From: Streptomyces werraensis
GTDB lineage: Bacteria; Actinomycetota; Actinomycetes; Streptomycetales; Streptomycetaceae
Assembly: GCA_014656175.1 (NCBI GenBank)
Contig: BNBX01000006.1
Span: 372,001-436,000 of the forward strand
DNA: 64,000 nt
Direction: 5' to 3'
This document shows positions 33,115 to 41,252 of this stretch, in pieces. How positions within the stretch are numbered: the stretch's first letter is position 1; every line of letters starts with the position of its first letter. A program made the position numbers and the translations under genes. A model generated the notes under the pieces. The model saw only the letters and a list, made by a program, of their open reading frames with translations, searched no databases and had not been told where the DNA came from.

Positions 33115-34850
33115 TCGTCCACCCCGAGCTGCGCCGCGCCGCACGGCACGCACGGCGTCCCCTGCTCGCGGCCACCCTCTTGCAGGGAGCCGTCACCCTC
33201 ACGCACCTGGCACAGGCCGTGCTGCTGGCCCTCGCGCTCGCCGGCCTGGCCCGCGGTGGCACCGGCCAGCTCCCATGGCTGCTGGCCGCCGTGCTCGCCG
33301 TCGTCGCCGCCCGCGCCGCGCTCGCCCTGTGGCAGCGGCGCACCGCCACGCGCGCCGGAGCCCGGGTCAGGGTGGCACTGCGCGACGAACTCCTGGCCCG
33401 TCTGGGCCGGCTGGGGCCCGCGTACCTGACCACAGCGCGGGCGGGGGCCGTCCGCACCACCCTGGTCGACGGGGTGGAGGGCGTCGACGCCTATGTCTCC
33501 CGCTACCTGCCCCAGCTCCTGGTCACCCTCTCGGTACCACCCCTGGTCCTCGCCGTCCTCGCCGTGGTCGAACCCCGGGCCCTTGTCGGACTCGTCCCCG
33601 CCCTGCTCCTGGCCCTGCTGGGGCCGCGCGCCTGGGACCGGCTCCTCGCCGCCCGCGGTAAGGAACACTGGGACACCTACGAAGGACTGGGCGCCGACTA
33701 CCTGGAGGCTCTCCAGGGCATGCCCGCCCTGCGCGCCGCGGGCGCGGTCGGCCGCACCCGGGCGCGCCTGGAGGAGAGGTCCGCGGCCCTGCACCGGGCG
33801 ACCGTCGCCAAGTTGCGGGTGTCCCTGGCCGACACCGGCATCACCGACCTCGCCATCCAGGGGGGCACCGCCGCCGCAGCGCTCCTGGCATGCTGGTCGG
33901 CCATCACCGGATCCACCACTGCGGCCGGCACCTATCTGGTGCTGCTGCTGGCCTCCGAGTGCTTCCGTCCGATCCGCGACCACGCCCGGGAGTGGCACGC
34001 CGGATACCTGGGGGTGTCGGCCGCCGACGGGCTGGAAGCCTTGCGCACGTCCGTGCCGGCGGTCCCCGACACCGCGACGGCGTCCGCGCACCGGCACACG
34101 CCGCCCGAACTCGTTTTTCACCATGTCCGGTTCACCTACGACGGTGCTCCCGCACCCGCACTGGACGGGGTCTCCTTCACCGCGCGGGCGGGACGGACCA
34201 CCGCGATCGTCGGGCCGTCCGGCGCCGGCAAGTCGACCCTCCTGGCCCTGCTCCTGCGCCACCACGACCCGCAGAAAGGGCGGATCACCCTCGACGGCCG
34301 CCCGACGACCGAGTACGCGCTCGACTCGCTGCGGCAGGGCATCGCCGTCGTCTCCCAGGAGACGTACCTGTTCCACGCCAGCATCGCTGACAACCTGCGC
34401 CTGGCCCGGCCGGATGCCACCGACGACGAGCTCACCCGGGCGGCGCGCGCCGCCGGGATCCACGACGAGATCACCGCCCTCCCGGACGGCTACGCCACCC
34501 TCCTCGGCGAACGGGGCGCCACGCTCTCCGGCGGGCAGCGACAGCGGCTCGCCCTCGCCCGGGCCCTGCTGTCCGATGCCCCGGTCCTCGTTCTCGACGA
34601 GGCCACCAGCTCGGTCGACGAACGACGCGAGGCGGACATCGTCCGGGAGCTGCTGAAGGCGGTCGGTGGGCGGACCGTCCTGGTGGTCGCCCACCGGCTC
34701 GCGGCCGTCCGGTCCGCCGACCGGATCGTCGTCCTCGACGCGGGACGTGTGGACGCCGTCGGCGACCACACCGGTCTGGTCGAGGCCGGCGGCGTCTACA
34801 CCCGGCTCGTCGAGGCCGGTCGCGCCCACCGAGGGGAACTCGCCGCATGA
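33111..34850 (+). CDS. ABC exporter-fold half-transporter (membrane plus ATPase), first of a pair
   Basis: The product has 579 residues. Six membrane helices occupy about residues 15-300, including a CydD-like DGVEGVDAYVSRYLPQLLVT and ASECFRPIRDHAREWHAGYL. The ATPase domain has Walker A GPSGAGKST near residue 370, ATLSGGQRQRLALARALLSD and VLVLDEATSSVD. It pairs with the next gene to form a heterodimer. It may export the finished peptide; exporter-fold pairs such as IrtAB and YbtPQ import metallophores, so import is an alternative. Coupled by overlaps on both sides. Confidence 0.85.
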   Translation: MIVHPELRRAARHARRPLLAATLLQGAVTLTHLAQAVLLALALAGLARGGTGQLPWLLAAVLAVVAARAALALWQRRTATRAGARVRVALRDELLARLGRLGPAYLTTARAGAVRTTLVDGVEGVDAYVSRYLPQLLVTLSVPPLVLAVLAVVEPRALVGLVPALLLALLGPRAWDRLLAARGKEHWDTYEGLGADYLEALQGMPALRAAGAVGRTRARLEERSAALHRATVAKLRVSLADTGITDLAIQGGTAAAALLACWSAITGSTTAAGTYLVLLLASECFRPIRDHAREWHAGYLGVSAADGLEALRTSVPAVPDTATASAHRHTPPELVFHHVRFTYDGAPAPALDGVSFTARAGRTTAIVGPSGAGKSTLLALLLRHHDPQKGRITLDGRPTTEYALDSLRQGIAVVSQETYLFHASIADNLRLARPDATDDELTRAARAAGIHDEITALPDGYATLLGERGATLSGGQRQRLALARALLSDAPVLVLDEATSSVDERREADIVRELLKAVGGRTVLVVAHRLAAVRSADRIVVLDAGRVDAVGDHTGLVEAGGVYTRLVEAGRAHRGELAA

Positions 34851-36640
34851 GCACCGTCATCCGTCCCACCGTCACCGGGTCCGACCTTCCCGTGCGGGGT
34901 GCGCTGCGCGCGCTGCTGCCGGCCCTCGCGGCACACCGTGCCATGACGGCTCGCACCTGTGCCGCCGCGCTCCTCGAACAGGGTTCTCTCGTCGCGCTGG
35001 TGACCCTGGCCGCGCACACCGTGGGCATCGCCGTCGTCGAAGGGCGTTTTCCCACGGACGGCACCGTCACCGCGCTCGTCGCCCTCGTTCTCGTACGCGC
35101 CTTGATGACCTGGCGGGAGATGGACCTCTCCCACGACCTCGCCTACCGGGTGCTGGCCGCACTGCGGGTCCGCGTCTTCGACGGACTGGCCCGCAGCGCG
35201 CCCGCCCGGGTCGCAGGCCGCCGCAGCGGCGACCTCGCCGCCACCGCCATGGCCGACGTGGAAGCGCTGGAGTTCTTCTACGCCCACACCACCGCACAAC
35301 TGCTCGCGGCAGGAACGGTCTTCACCGGCGGTACGGTACTTCTGGCCCTGGTGGAGCCGTGGATGCTGGTGGCCGTGCTGCCGGTCGCTGCCCTGCTTGC
35401 CGTGGCCCCGTTCGCCGACGCAGGCGCGCGCACGGTGCGCGGCGGCCGCACCCGCACAGCGGTGGCGGCTCTGTCGGCCGACACGGTGGAGACCGTCGAC
35501 GGGCTGCGCGAGCTGCTTGCCTTCGGCGCTCTGGACAAACGCCGCCGTAAGTTGGCGGAGCGGGGGCGGCAGGTCGGCGACGCCCAGCGCGCCGAGGCCA
35601 CCTGGGAGGCCGTCGCCGCCGCCGTCCGCGACCTCCTCATCGTGGTCGCGGTCCTCGGCGTGGTCGCTGCGGCGGCACAGTCCGTGACCTCCGGACGGCT
35701 GCACGGTGCCTGGGTCCCGGCCGCGATGGCGCTGGCCCTGTCCGTCCTCGGCCCGGTCGCGGAGTCCGCCCGCGCCCTGAGCCAGGCCGTGGCCCTGCGC
35801 GCCGCCGCCGCCCGCGTCGACGCGGCCGTCAAGGCTCCCGCCCTGGCACCACCACCCGCCGTACCTCGCCCCCTGCCTCCCGGACCACTGGGCGTCCGGT
35901 TGAACCGAGTGAGGTTCGACTACGGCGGCATCCCCGTGCTGGACGGCGTCGACCTCACCGTCCATCCCGGCCGGACACTCGCCCTCGTCGGCGCCTCCGG
36001 AGCCGGCAAGTCCACCTGCGCCCACCTGCTGGCCCGCTTCTGGGACCCGTCCGCCGGTGAGGTCCAGTTGCTGCCCGCCGACGGCGATCCCGTGGATGTG
36101 AGGGAGGTGAACGACGCAGAACTGCGGCGGGCGGTGGTCCTGGTGGGACAGGACACCCCCCTCTTCCACGGCACCCTCGCCGAGAACCTGCGGCTCGCCG
36201 CGCCCGAGGCCGACGACCGGGCGCTGGCCGAGGCGGCACGGCTGTGCGGCGTCGACCGGATCGCCCCCCTGGACACCCTCGTCGGCGAGCGGGGCGCCAC
36301 GCTCTCCGGCGGTCAGCGGGCCCGCATCGCCCTGGCCCGCGCGTTGCTGGCCGGACCGCGCGTCCTCGTGCTCGACGAGACCACCGCCCACCTGGACAAC
36401 ACCGGCGACGCCGAACTCGCCACCGCGCTGCGGCAGGAGAACCGCACGACGATCTTCATCGCCCACCGCCCGGCCACCATCCGCCGCGCCGACCGCATCG
36501 CAGTCCTGGAGGACGGCCTCATCACGGAAGAGGGAACCTGGGAGGACCTCACAAGCAGCCCCGACAGCGCGCTCAACCGCATCCTCAGCGACACCACCCT
36601 TTCCGGGCGCGGCAGTTCGCCCCGGGGACCGGACCAGTGA
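34847..36640 (+). CDS. ABC exporter-fold half-transporter, second of a pair
   Basis: The product has 597 residues. Six helices (about residues 40-320) are followed by an ATPase domain with GASGAGKST (about residue 385), ATLSGGQRARIALARALLAG and VLVLDETTAHLD. The catalytic Glu is present (LDET), and the switch His is in FIAHRPATI. It overlaps the previous gene by ATGA and ends the RiPP operon. Substrate direction is unproven. Downstream lies a decayed gene on the other strand and a bidirectional-looking hairpin. Confidence 0.85.
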   Translation: MSTVIRPTVTGSDLPVRGALRALLPALAAHRAMTARTCAAALLEQGSLVALVTLAAHTVGIAVVEGRFPTDGTVTALVALVLVRALMTWREMDLSHDLAYRVLAALRVRVFDGLARSAPARVAGRRSGDLAATAMADVEALEFFYAHTTAQLLAAGTVFTGGTVLLALVEPWMLVAVLPVAALLAVAPFADAGARTVRGGRTRTAVAALSADTVETVDGLRELLAFGALDKRRRKLAERGRQVGDAQRAEATWEAVAAAVRDLLIVVAVLGVVAAAAQSVTSGRLHGAWVPAAMALALSVLGPVAESARALSQAVALRAAAARVDAAVKAPALAPPPAVPRPLPPGPLGVRLNRVRFDYGGIPVLDGVDLTVHPGRTLALVGASGAGKSTCAHLLARFWDPSAGEVQLLPADGDPVDVREVNDAELRRAVVLVGQDTPLFHGTLAENLRLAAPEADDRALAEAARLCGVDRIAPLDTLVGERGATLSGGQRARIALARALLAGPRVLVLDETTAHLDNTGDAELATALRQENRTTIFIAHRPATIRRADRIAVLEDGLITEEGTWEDLTSSPDSALNRILSDTTLSGRGSSPRGPDQ

Positions 36641-36654
36641 AGCTCAGGGACGGG

Positions 36655-36890
36655 CGTACCTGGAAACGACTGTTCCCGAGAGCGGGTGGCGGGAAGAGGA
36701 GCAGCGCGGTGGCCGGCAGCACGAGCAGCCACGCCACCCCGAGGGCTGCCCTCGTGGGAGTGGAGGTGGCCGTGCCCCTCCGCGACCAGGGGCGCGCCGC
36801 GGTCGGCGGCGTCGGTGCCGTACCGTGCCGCTCGCGCGGTCAGCACCGCACGCACCAGACCGAGCAGCCCCCGACAAAACTCCTCGTGTG
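36655..36890 (-). pseudogene. frameshifted remnant of a TIGR03943-type permease subunit
   Basis: On the minus strand one frame reads LVAEGHGHLHSHEG to about 36748. After a shift of frame it continues VAWLLVLPATALLLFPPPAL around 36737-36678. TIGR03943 proteins have exactly this order: a His-rich loop, then R-VAWLLvLPvlaLllvaPPALG. The typical protein is more than 200 residues; less than 90 remain, and there is no proper start. These proteins, as I recall, accompany Zur-controlled ribosomal-protein genes in actinobacteria, which fits its place downstream of rpsR. It is a dead relic of the neighbouring zinc operon. Confidence 0.6.
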
Positions 36891-36902
36891 GACCGGTATG
36901 CA

Positions 36903-36932
36903 GAATGCACCCCTGCTCCCAGGGGTGCATTC
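36903..36932. terminator. 13-bp perfect hairpin downstream of the rpsR operon
   Basis: GAATGCACCCCTG, loop CTCC, CAGGGGTGCATTC. It lies between the end of the leftward rpmG-rpmE-cobW-rpsR operon (36989) and the end of the rightward RiPP operon (36640). The symmetry allows action in both directions. Confidence 0.75.
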
Positions 36933-36988
36933 CGGGTGCTTCCGCATCTAGTGCAGAAACGCTTGCGCAGGGGGTTGGCGGTCGCTTC

Positions 36989-37225
36989 TCACCGGCTCGA
37001 GTACGGAAGGAGCGCCATCTCCCGGGCGTTCTTGACCGCCTTGGCGATCTGTCGTTGCTGCTGGGCCGTGACGTGGGTGACGCGGCGGCTGCGGATCTTG
37101 CCGCGGTCGGAGATGAACTTTCGCAGCAGGTCGGTGTTCTTGTAGTCGATGTAGGTGATCCCGGCCGCGTCCAGCGGGTTGGGGCGGGACTTCAGCGGCT
37201 TGCGGGGGCCTTGGCGGGGGGCCAT
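36989..37225 (-). CDS. rpsR: ribosomal protein bS18, zinc-independent paralogue
   Basis: The product has 78 residues with the S18 core PLDAAGITYIDYKNTDLLRK, FISDRGKIRSRRVTHVTAQQ and QIAKAVKNAREMALLPYS. It has no cysteine, so it is the form that needs no zinc and replaces the normal S18 under zinc starvation. It is the last intact gene of the leftward operon starting at rpmG, 36 bases after the COG0523 gene. The operon is headed by a Zur box at 38893. Confidence 0.93.
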   Translation of the reverse strand: MAPRQGPRKPLKSRPNPLDAAGITYIDYKNTDLLRKFISDRGKIRSRRVTHVTAQQQRQIAKAVKNAREMALLPYSSR

Positions 37226-37261
37226 GGTGCTCCTTCTGTGTCGGGGCGGTTGGGGCCGGTT

Positions 37262-38416
37262 CTACGTGACGGGGTCGAGGAGAGAGTCGAATGCGGCCGG
37301 GAGTTGCTTCCAGGCTTCGGGGCCCGCCCTGTACTCGGCGTCGGTGAGCAGGCAGGACTCCAGTACCCGCGCGAGTCCGTCGCGGTCCAGGCCGGGGGAG
37401 GTGAAGACGAGGTGCTGGCAGCGGTCGCCGTGCTCGGGGTGCCAGTCCAGTGCGGCGGCCGCTCGGCGTACGGGCGGGACCATCTCCCAGGCGGCGTCCG
37501 GCAGGGAGGCGAGCCACGGACCGGCGCTCTCCACGCACAGCGCTCCGCCGGCGGCGTCCCAGGCGAGCAGGGTGTCCGGGTGGTCGGCGAGCCAGAACCT
37601 CCCGCGGCTGCGGACCGCGGCGCAGCAGAGGTCTTCCAGCGCCTGGTAGAGGCGTTCGGGATGGAACGGGCGGTGCCGACGCCAGACGAAGGTGGTGACG
37701 CCTGCCTCGTCGGCCTCCTGGGGGAGCAGCGCGCAGGCCGGATGCTGGGCGGCGGCGGCCGCTTCCACGTCGAAACCGGCGAAGGCAAGCCGGGCGAGCT
37801 CTTCGGAGTCGGCGCTCACCCGACGGGCGGTGGGGTGGAGTTGGGTGAGGAGCGCCCGGTCCTCGTCGTCGGCGTCCTCGCTCTCCACGACGGCGAGGAC
37901 GGGGGCGTACTCCAGTTGCCTGGCCCAGGTGTCGCCGACCGTGCGCTGGTCGCCGGCCGCGGCCGCGAGGCCCGCCTCGGCCAGGTCGTCGCCGTTGGCG
38001 AGGCAGGGCAGGACGAGAGCGGGATCGACCGCCGTGATCACGTTGGTGAGTCGGACAGCGTCGGCGCCGTGCTGGACGACGACCTCGGCCATTCCCCTGG
38101 GTTCGACGGAGTCCCACAGCTCGACGACGGCGAGCCGGGTGATGCCGGCATCGGCGAGCCGTTCCAACTCGGGGACAAGGTCCTCGCGCAGCGCGCAGCA
38201 CGCGCAGTCGTTGACCAGCGGGGCCTCCTCTCGGGACAGCTCACCCGACGCATCGCGCACCTGACGCAGGACGGTGCCGTCGGCCGCACTGGACAGGTCG
38301 TGATGGAGGGCGACGCTGTGGGGCACCAGGTGCAAGAGGCGCTCCACGACCTTGCGGCGCGCCTCGGAGTGGAGCCCGGCGACGATGACGACAGGGAGTC
38401 CGGTACCGCCACGCAT
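37262..38416 (-). CDS. COG0523 (CobW/ZNG-like) protein with degenerate P-loop
   Basis: The product has 384 residues. It keeps the CobW-family layout and the metal motif Cys-x-Cys-Cys at residues 71-74 (NDCACCALREDL), plus the C-terminal domain (FVWRRHRPFHPERLYQALED). The Walker A site of the family (GFLGAGKTT) is replaced by AGLHSEARRK, and no NKxD motif is seen, so GTP binding may be lost. COG0523 proteins move zinc or other metals to client proteins. It overlaps the rpmE stop (38416-38418). An intact paralogue is at 40059. It may act as a metal-binding partner rather than a GTPase. Confidence 0.85.
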   Translation of the reverse strand: MRGGTGLPVVIVAGLHSEARRKVVERLLHLVPHSVALHHDLSSAADGTVLRQVRDASGELSREEAPLVNDCACCALREDLVPELERLADAGITRLAVVELWDSVEPRGMAEVVVQHGADAVRLTNVITAVDPALVLPCLANGDDLAEAGLAAAAGDQRTVGDTWARQLEYAPVLAVVESEDADDEDRALLTQLHPTARRVSADSEELARLAFAGFDVEAAAAAQHPACALLPQEADEAGVTTFVWRRHRPFHPERLYQALEDLCCAAVRSRGRFWLADHPDTLLAWDAAGGALCVESAGPWLASLPDAAWEMVPPVRRAAAALDWHPEHGDRCQHLVFTSPGLDRDGLARVLESCLLTDAEYRAGPEAWKQLPAAFDSLLDPVT

Positions 38417-38670
38417 CAGTTGGCTCCGCGTCGACCGTACCGGCGCTCGAAGCGCTCGACTCGCCCGGCGGTGTCCAGGACCCGGGCGGTCCCCGTGTAG
38501 AAGGGGTGGCTGACGTGCGAGATCTCGACGTCGACCACCGGGTAGGTGTTGCCGTCCTCCCACTCGATCGTCTTGTCGCTGGTCATGGTGGAGCGGGTGA
38601 GGAACGCGTAGTTCGCGGCACGGTCGCGGAAGACGACGGGACCGTAGGCAGGGTGGATTCCGGGCTTCAT
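38416..38670 (-). CDS. rpmE2: ribosomal protein bL31 type B, zinc-independent
   Basis: The product has 84 residues, the type B length. Family motifs: MKPGIHPAYGPVVFRDRAAN, TRSTMTSDKTIEWEDGNTYP, and HPFYTGTARVLDTAGRVERF. No Cys pair is present, unlike the zinc-binding type A. Its synthesis under zinc starvation lets ribosomal zinc be released. It is second in the leftward operon, 44 bases from rpmG, and its stop overlaps the next start. Confidence 0.95.
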   Translation of the reverse strand: MKPGIHPAYGPVVFRDRAANYAFLTRSTMTSDKTIEWEDGNTYPVVDVEISHVSHPFYTGTARVLDTAGRVERFERRYGRRGAN

Positions 38671-38714
38671 GGGGCGTCCTTGAGTTCTGGGGCCGGTGGC
38701 TGTGCGGCGGGAGG

Positions 38715-38879
38715 TCAGCGTTCCTCGCGGAAGTCGACGTGACGCCGGGCGATCGGGTCGTACTTGCGCAGTACCAGGCGGTCGGGGTCGTTGCGGCGGT
38801 TCTTGCGGGTGACGTACGTGTAGCCGGTTCCTGCGGTGGAGCGGAGCTTGATGATCGGGCGTACCTCGTTGCGTGCCAT
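38715..38879 (-). CDS. rpmG: ribosomal protein bL33, zinc-independent
   Basis: The product has 54 residues: MARNEVRPIIKLRSTAGTGY, TYVTRKNRRNDPDRLVLRKY and DPIARRHVDFREER. The two Cys-x2-Cys pairs of zinc-binding L33 are absent. The start at 38879 is fixed by family length and by TATAGT (38892-38887 on the minus strand), 7 nt upstream, suggesting a leaderless message. It leads the operon rpmG-rpmE2-COG0523-rpsR. Confidence 0.95.
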   Translation of the reverse strand: MARNEVRPIIKLRSTAGTGYTYVTRKNRRNDPDRLVLRKYDPIARRHVDFREER

Positions 38880-38886
38880 GAGCGGT

Positions 38887-38907
38887 ACTATATGGGAATG
38901 GTTTTCA
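38887..38907. promoter_or_regulatory. Zur box and -10 box between rpmG and rpmB
   Basis: TGGGAATGGTTTTCA at 38893-38907 matches the Zur pattern with the right half intact. On the minus strand TATAGT (38892-38887) is a -10 box 7 nt before the rpmG ATG, so the Zur site covers the leftward core promoter. The rightward rpmB start is 43 bases away. Confidence 0.75.
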
Positions 38908-38949
38908 TTAACAAAAACTAGCCGTCCCCGACGAGAGGTAGGTACGACC

Positions 38950-39186
38950 ATGTCCGCCCACTGCCAACTGACCGGCGCCCGACCGGGCTTCGGCAACACC
39001 ATCTCCCACTCGCATCGGCGCACTTCGCGCCGCTTCGACCCCAACGTCCAGCGCAAGCGTTACTGGCTGCCCAGCGAGGGGCGGTATGTCCGGCTGACGC
39101 TCAGCGCGAAGGCGATCAAGACCGTCGACAGCATCGGCATCGAGGCCGCCGTGGCCCGCATCCGCGCCCGAGGGGAGAAGGTCTGA
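38950..39186 (+). CDS. rpmB: ribosomal protein bL28, zinc-independent
   Basis: The product has 78 residues with L28 motifs: MSAHCQLTGARPGFGNTISH, RRTSRRFDPNVQRKRYWLPS and LTLSAKAIKTVDSIGIEAAV. It has only one Cys, so no zinc ribbon. GAGAGGTAGG lies upstream of the ATG. The stop overlaps the rpsN start (ATGG context, TGATGG at 39184). It is divergent from rpmG with a shared Zur box. Confidence 0.95.
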   Translation: MSAHCQLTGARPGFGNTISHSHRRTSRRFDPNVQRKRYWLPSEGRYVRLTLSAKAIKTVDSIGIEAAVARIRARGEKV

Positions 39187-39491
39187 TGGCCAAGAAGAGC
39201 AAGATCGCGCAGAACGAGAAGCGCAAGGCGACCGTCGAGCGGTACGCGGCCCGCCGGGCGGAGCTGAAGGAGATCATCCGCAGGCCGTCCTCCACCGACG
39301 CCGAACGCCGGGCCGCGGTGGAAGAACTGCGGCGCCAGCCCCGCAACGCGAGCGCGACCCGGGTGCGCAACCGGGACAGCGTGGACGGGCGGCCGCGCGG
39401 CCACCTCCGGAAGTTCGGCCTGTCGCGCATCCGCGTGCGGGAACAGGCCCATGCCGGCTTCCTGCCCGGGGTCACCAAGTCCTCCTGGTAA
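39186..39491 (+). CDS. rpsN: ribosomal protein uS14, zinc-independent
   Basis: The product has 101 residues, the length of the cysteine-free S14 form (the zinc form is about 61). Motifs: MAKKSKIAQNEKRKATVERY, LRRQPRNASATRVRNRDSVD and GRPRGHLRKFGLSRIRVREQ. No Cys. It overlaps rpmB by one base and ends at a strong hairpin (39511). Confidence 0.95.
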   Translation: MAKKSKIAQNEKRKATVERYAARRAELKEIIRRPSSTDAERRAAVEELRRQPRNASATRVRNRDSVDGRPRGHLRKFGLSRIRVREQAHAGFLPGVTKSSW

Positions 39492-39510
39492 TCGCTCCGT
39501 CCGTGCGACG

Positions 39511-39560
39511 GGCGACGGGTCCGGCCGTGACTCGGTGGAGTCGTGGCCGGACCCGTCGCC
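39511..39560 (+). terminator. 16-bp stem hairpin after rpsN
   Basis: GGCGACGGGTCCGGCC and GGCCGGACCCGTCGCC are perfectly complementary, and the 18-nt loop contains a further GACTC/GAGTC pairing. It begins 20 bases after the rpsN stop. Confidence 0.85.
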
Positions 39561-40058
39561 GAGCGTGCCTGCGGATGTCAAGGCAGGTGCAAGGGGCTGA
39601 GCCGGTACCCCTCGGCCTGGGGGAGCCGCTGCGCGGCGACGGCGGACCCCAACTGCCGGTGGAGGAGCGGAGACTGAGCCGCCACGGGTTCCGGGCAGGG
39701 CGTCCGGGGAGTGGTCGGCGGGGAAGCCGAGGACCCCGCGCGCGTCGGGTTCGTGCAGGGAGGGCAGCGCGGTCGCTGCGATGATCAGGTGCGGCCCGGC
39801 GGCGTGAGAGACCGCCTTCGCGGCTCCGCCCGGTTCTCCACCGAGGCCGCGATCACCGCCCGTCGCGGGACATCCGCGAAGAACTGCCGACGCAGGTCGA
39901 TCATGCTGGGCGAAGAGAAGGGTGCGCGCCAACGCACCGGTGAGACTCGGGAGGCCGTCGAAGCGTCCGAAGCCGCGGTCGATAGAGGCGCTGCTTTCTT
40001 CAAGCGTGGTACCGGGCCGGACGGTGCCGTGGCTGCGACCACCGCCCGACCCGGAGTC
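39561..40058. other. about 500 bp without an intact gene
   Basis: A minus-strand frame has protein-like stretches (KAVSHAAGPHLIIAATALPS, HEPDARGVLGFPADHSPDAL), and another minus frame reads MIDLRRQFFADVPRRAVIAA. Neither has start, stop and length fitting a gene, so a decayed gene is possible. I cannot identify it. Confidence 0.35.
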
Positions 40059-41246
40059 TCAGCGCTCCGTCATGGTGATGAGGGGGTCGTGCTCGTGCGC
40101 GCAGCTCTCGTCGAAGCCGTATGTGTCCCAGGCCGGGAAGGGGTCCGAGGCGGGCAGGGCTTCGCCTTGCTGCACAAGGCAGCCGGTCAGAGCAGCCCGC
40201 AGCGACTCAGTGTCCAGATGGGTTCCGATGAAGACGAGCTCCTGGGCGAAGTGGCTGTCGGCGTCACGTGCGGAGGAGGGCTCGAAGCGGGCCACCGAAC
40301 CGGCCTGCGACCACAGTCCCGTCACACGGGGTCGGCTGGCGAGGGTGAAGAAGCCCTTGGACCGGAGGACCTGCCCGTAGGCGCCGCTGTCCAGTGTCTC
40401 CGTGACGAACGTCCAAAGCCGCCCCGGGTGGAAGGGCGTTGAGGAGCGGAAGACGGCCGACGAGATGCCGTACTCCTCCGTCTCGGGAACATGGTCGCCG
40501 TTGAGTTCCCTGACCCAGCCCGGTGCCTGTTGTGCCCGCTCCAGGTCGAAGCGGCCGGTGCCCAGGACCTCGCCCAACGGTACGCGGCCCCGCACGGCCG
40601 TCGTCACGCGGGCGGCGGGGTTGAGGCGGGCGAGGGTGGCCCGCAGCCGGTCCGCGGACGCGGCGTCGACGAGATCGAGCTTGTTGAGGACGATGACGTC
40701 GGCGAACTCGATCTGGTCCATCAGCAGGTCGCTGACCGTGCGTTCGTCGTCCTCGTACTGGTCCAGGCCGCGTTCGGTCAGTTCGTCGCCGCCGGCCAGC
40801 TCCGGCAGGAAGTTGGCGGCGTCCACGACGGTGACCATCGTGTCCAGCCGGGCCAGTTCGCCGAGGGTGGCGCCGTCGTCGCGGGCGAAGGCGAAGGTGG
40901 CGGCCACCGGCATGGGCTCGGAGATACCGGAGGACTCGATGAGGAGGTAGTCGAAACGCCCCTCGCGCGCCAGCCTGTCCACTTCCTCCAGCAGGTCGTC
41001 GCGCAGGGTGCAGCAGATGCACCCGTTGGTCATCTCGACCAGGCGTTCCTCGGTGCGCGACAGTGCGGCCTCACCGCCGCGCACGAGGGCGGCGTCGATG
41101 TTGACCTCGCTCATGTCGTTGACGATGACGGCGACGCGGAGGTCCTCCCTGTTCCCGAGGATGTGGTTGAGCAGGGTGGTCTTGCCCGCACCGAGGAATC
41201 CCGAGAGGACGGTGACGGGCAGGCGCGCGGAGGGGGTGTGCGACAT
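40059..41246 (-). CDS. COG0523 GTPase, zinc-transfer type
   Basis: The product has 395 residues. All family motifs are intact: Walker A GFLGAGKTTLLNHIL at residues 16-30, the metal site GCICCTLRDDLL (Cys76, 78, 79), ESSGISEP, and NKLDLV for guanine. It is a P-loop GTPase of the CobW/ZNG group that delivers metal to client enzymes when zinc is scarce. The tail has HEHD near the end (ESCAHEHDPLIT), a possible extra metal site. It lies 6 bases downstream of rpmF and shares its Zur-boxed promoter. Confidence 0.92.
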   Translation of the reverse strand: MSHTPSARLPVTVLSGFLGAGKTTLLNHILGNREDLRVAVIVNDMSEVNIDAALVRGGEAALSRTEERLVEMTNGCICCTLRDDLLEEVDRLAREGRFDYLLIESSGISEPMPVAATFAFARDDGATLGELARLDTMVTVVDAANFLPELAGGDELTERGLDQYEDDERTVSDLLMDQIEFADVIVLNKLDLVDAASADRLRATLARLNPAARVTTAVRGRVPLGEVLGTGRFDLERAQQAPGWVRELNGDHVPETEEYGISSAVFRSSTPFHPGRLWTFVTETLDSGAYGQVLRSKGFFTLASRPRVTGLWSQAGSVARFEPSSARDADSHFAQELVFIGTHLDTESLRAALTGCLVQQGEALPASDPFPAWDTYGFDESCAHEHDPLITMTER

Positions 41247-41252
41247 GGTGTG

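Noticed and set aside
39060..39932. 290-residue minus-strand open frame
   Set aside because: Runs antisense through rpmB and rpsN, which are certain genes; only its upstream part looks protein-like and is described as possible decay.
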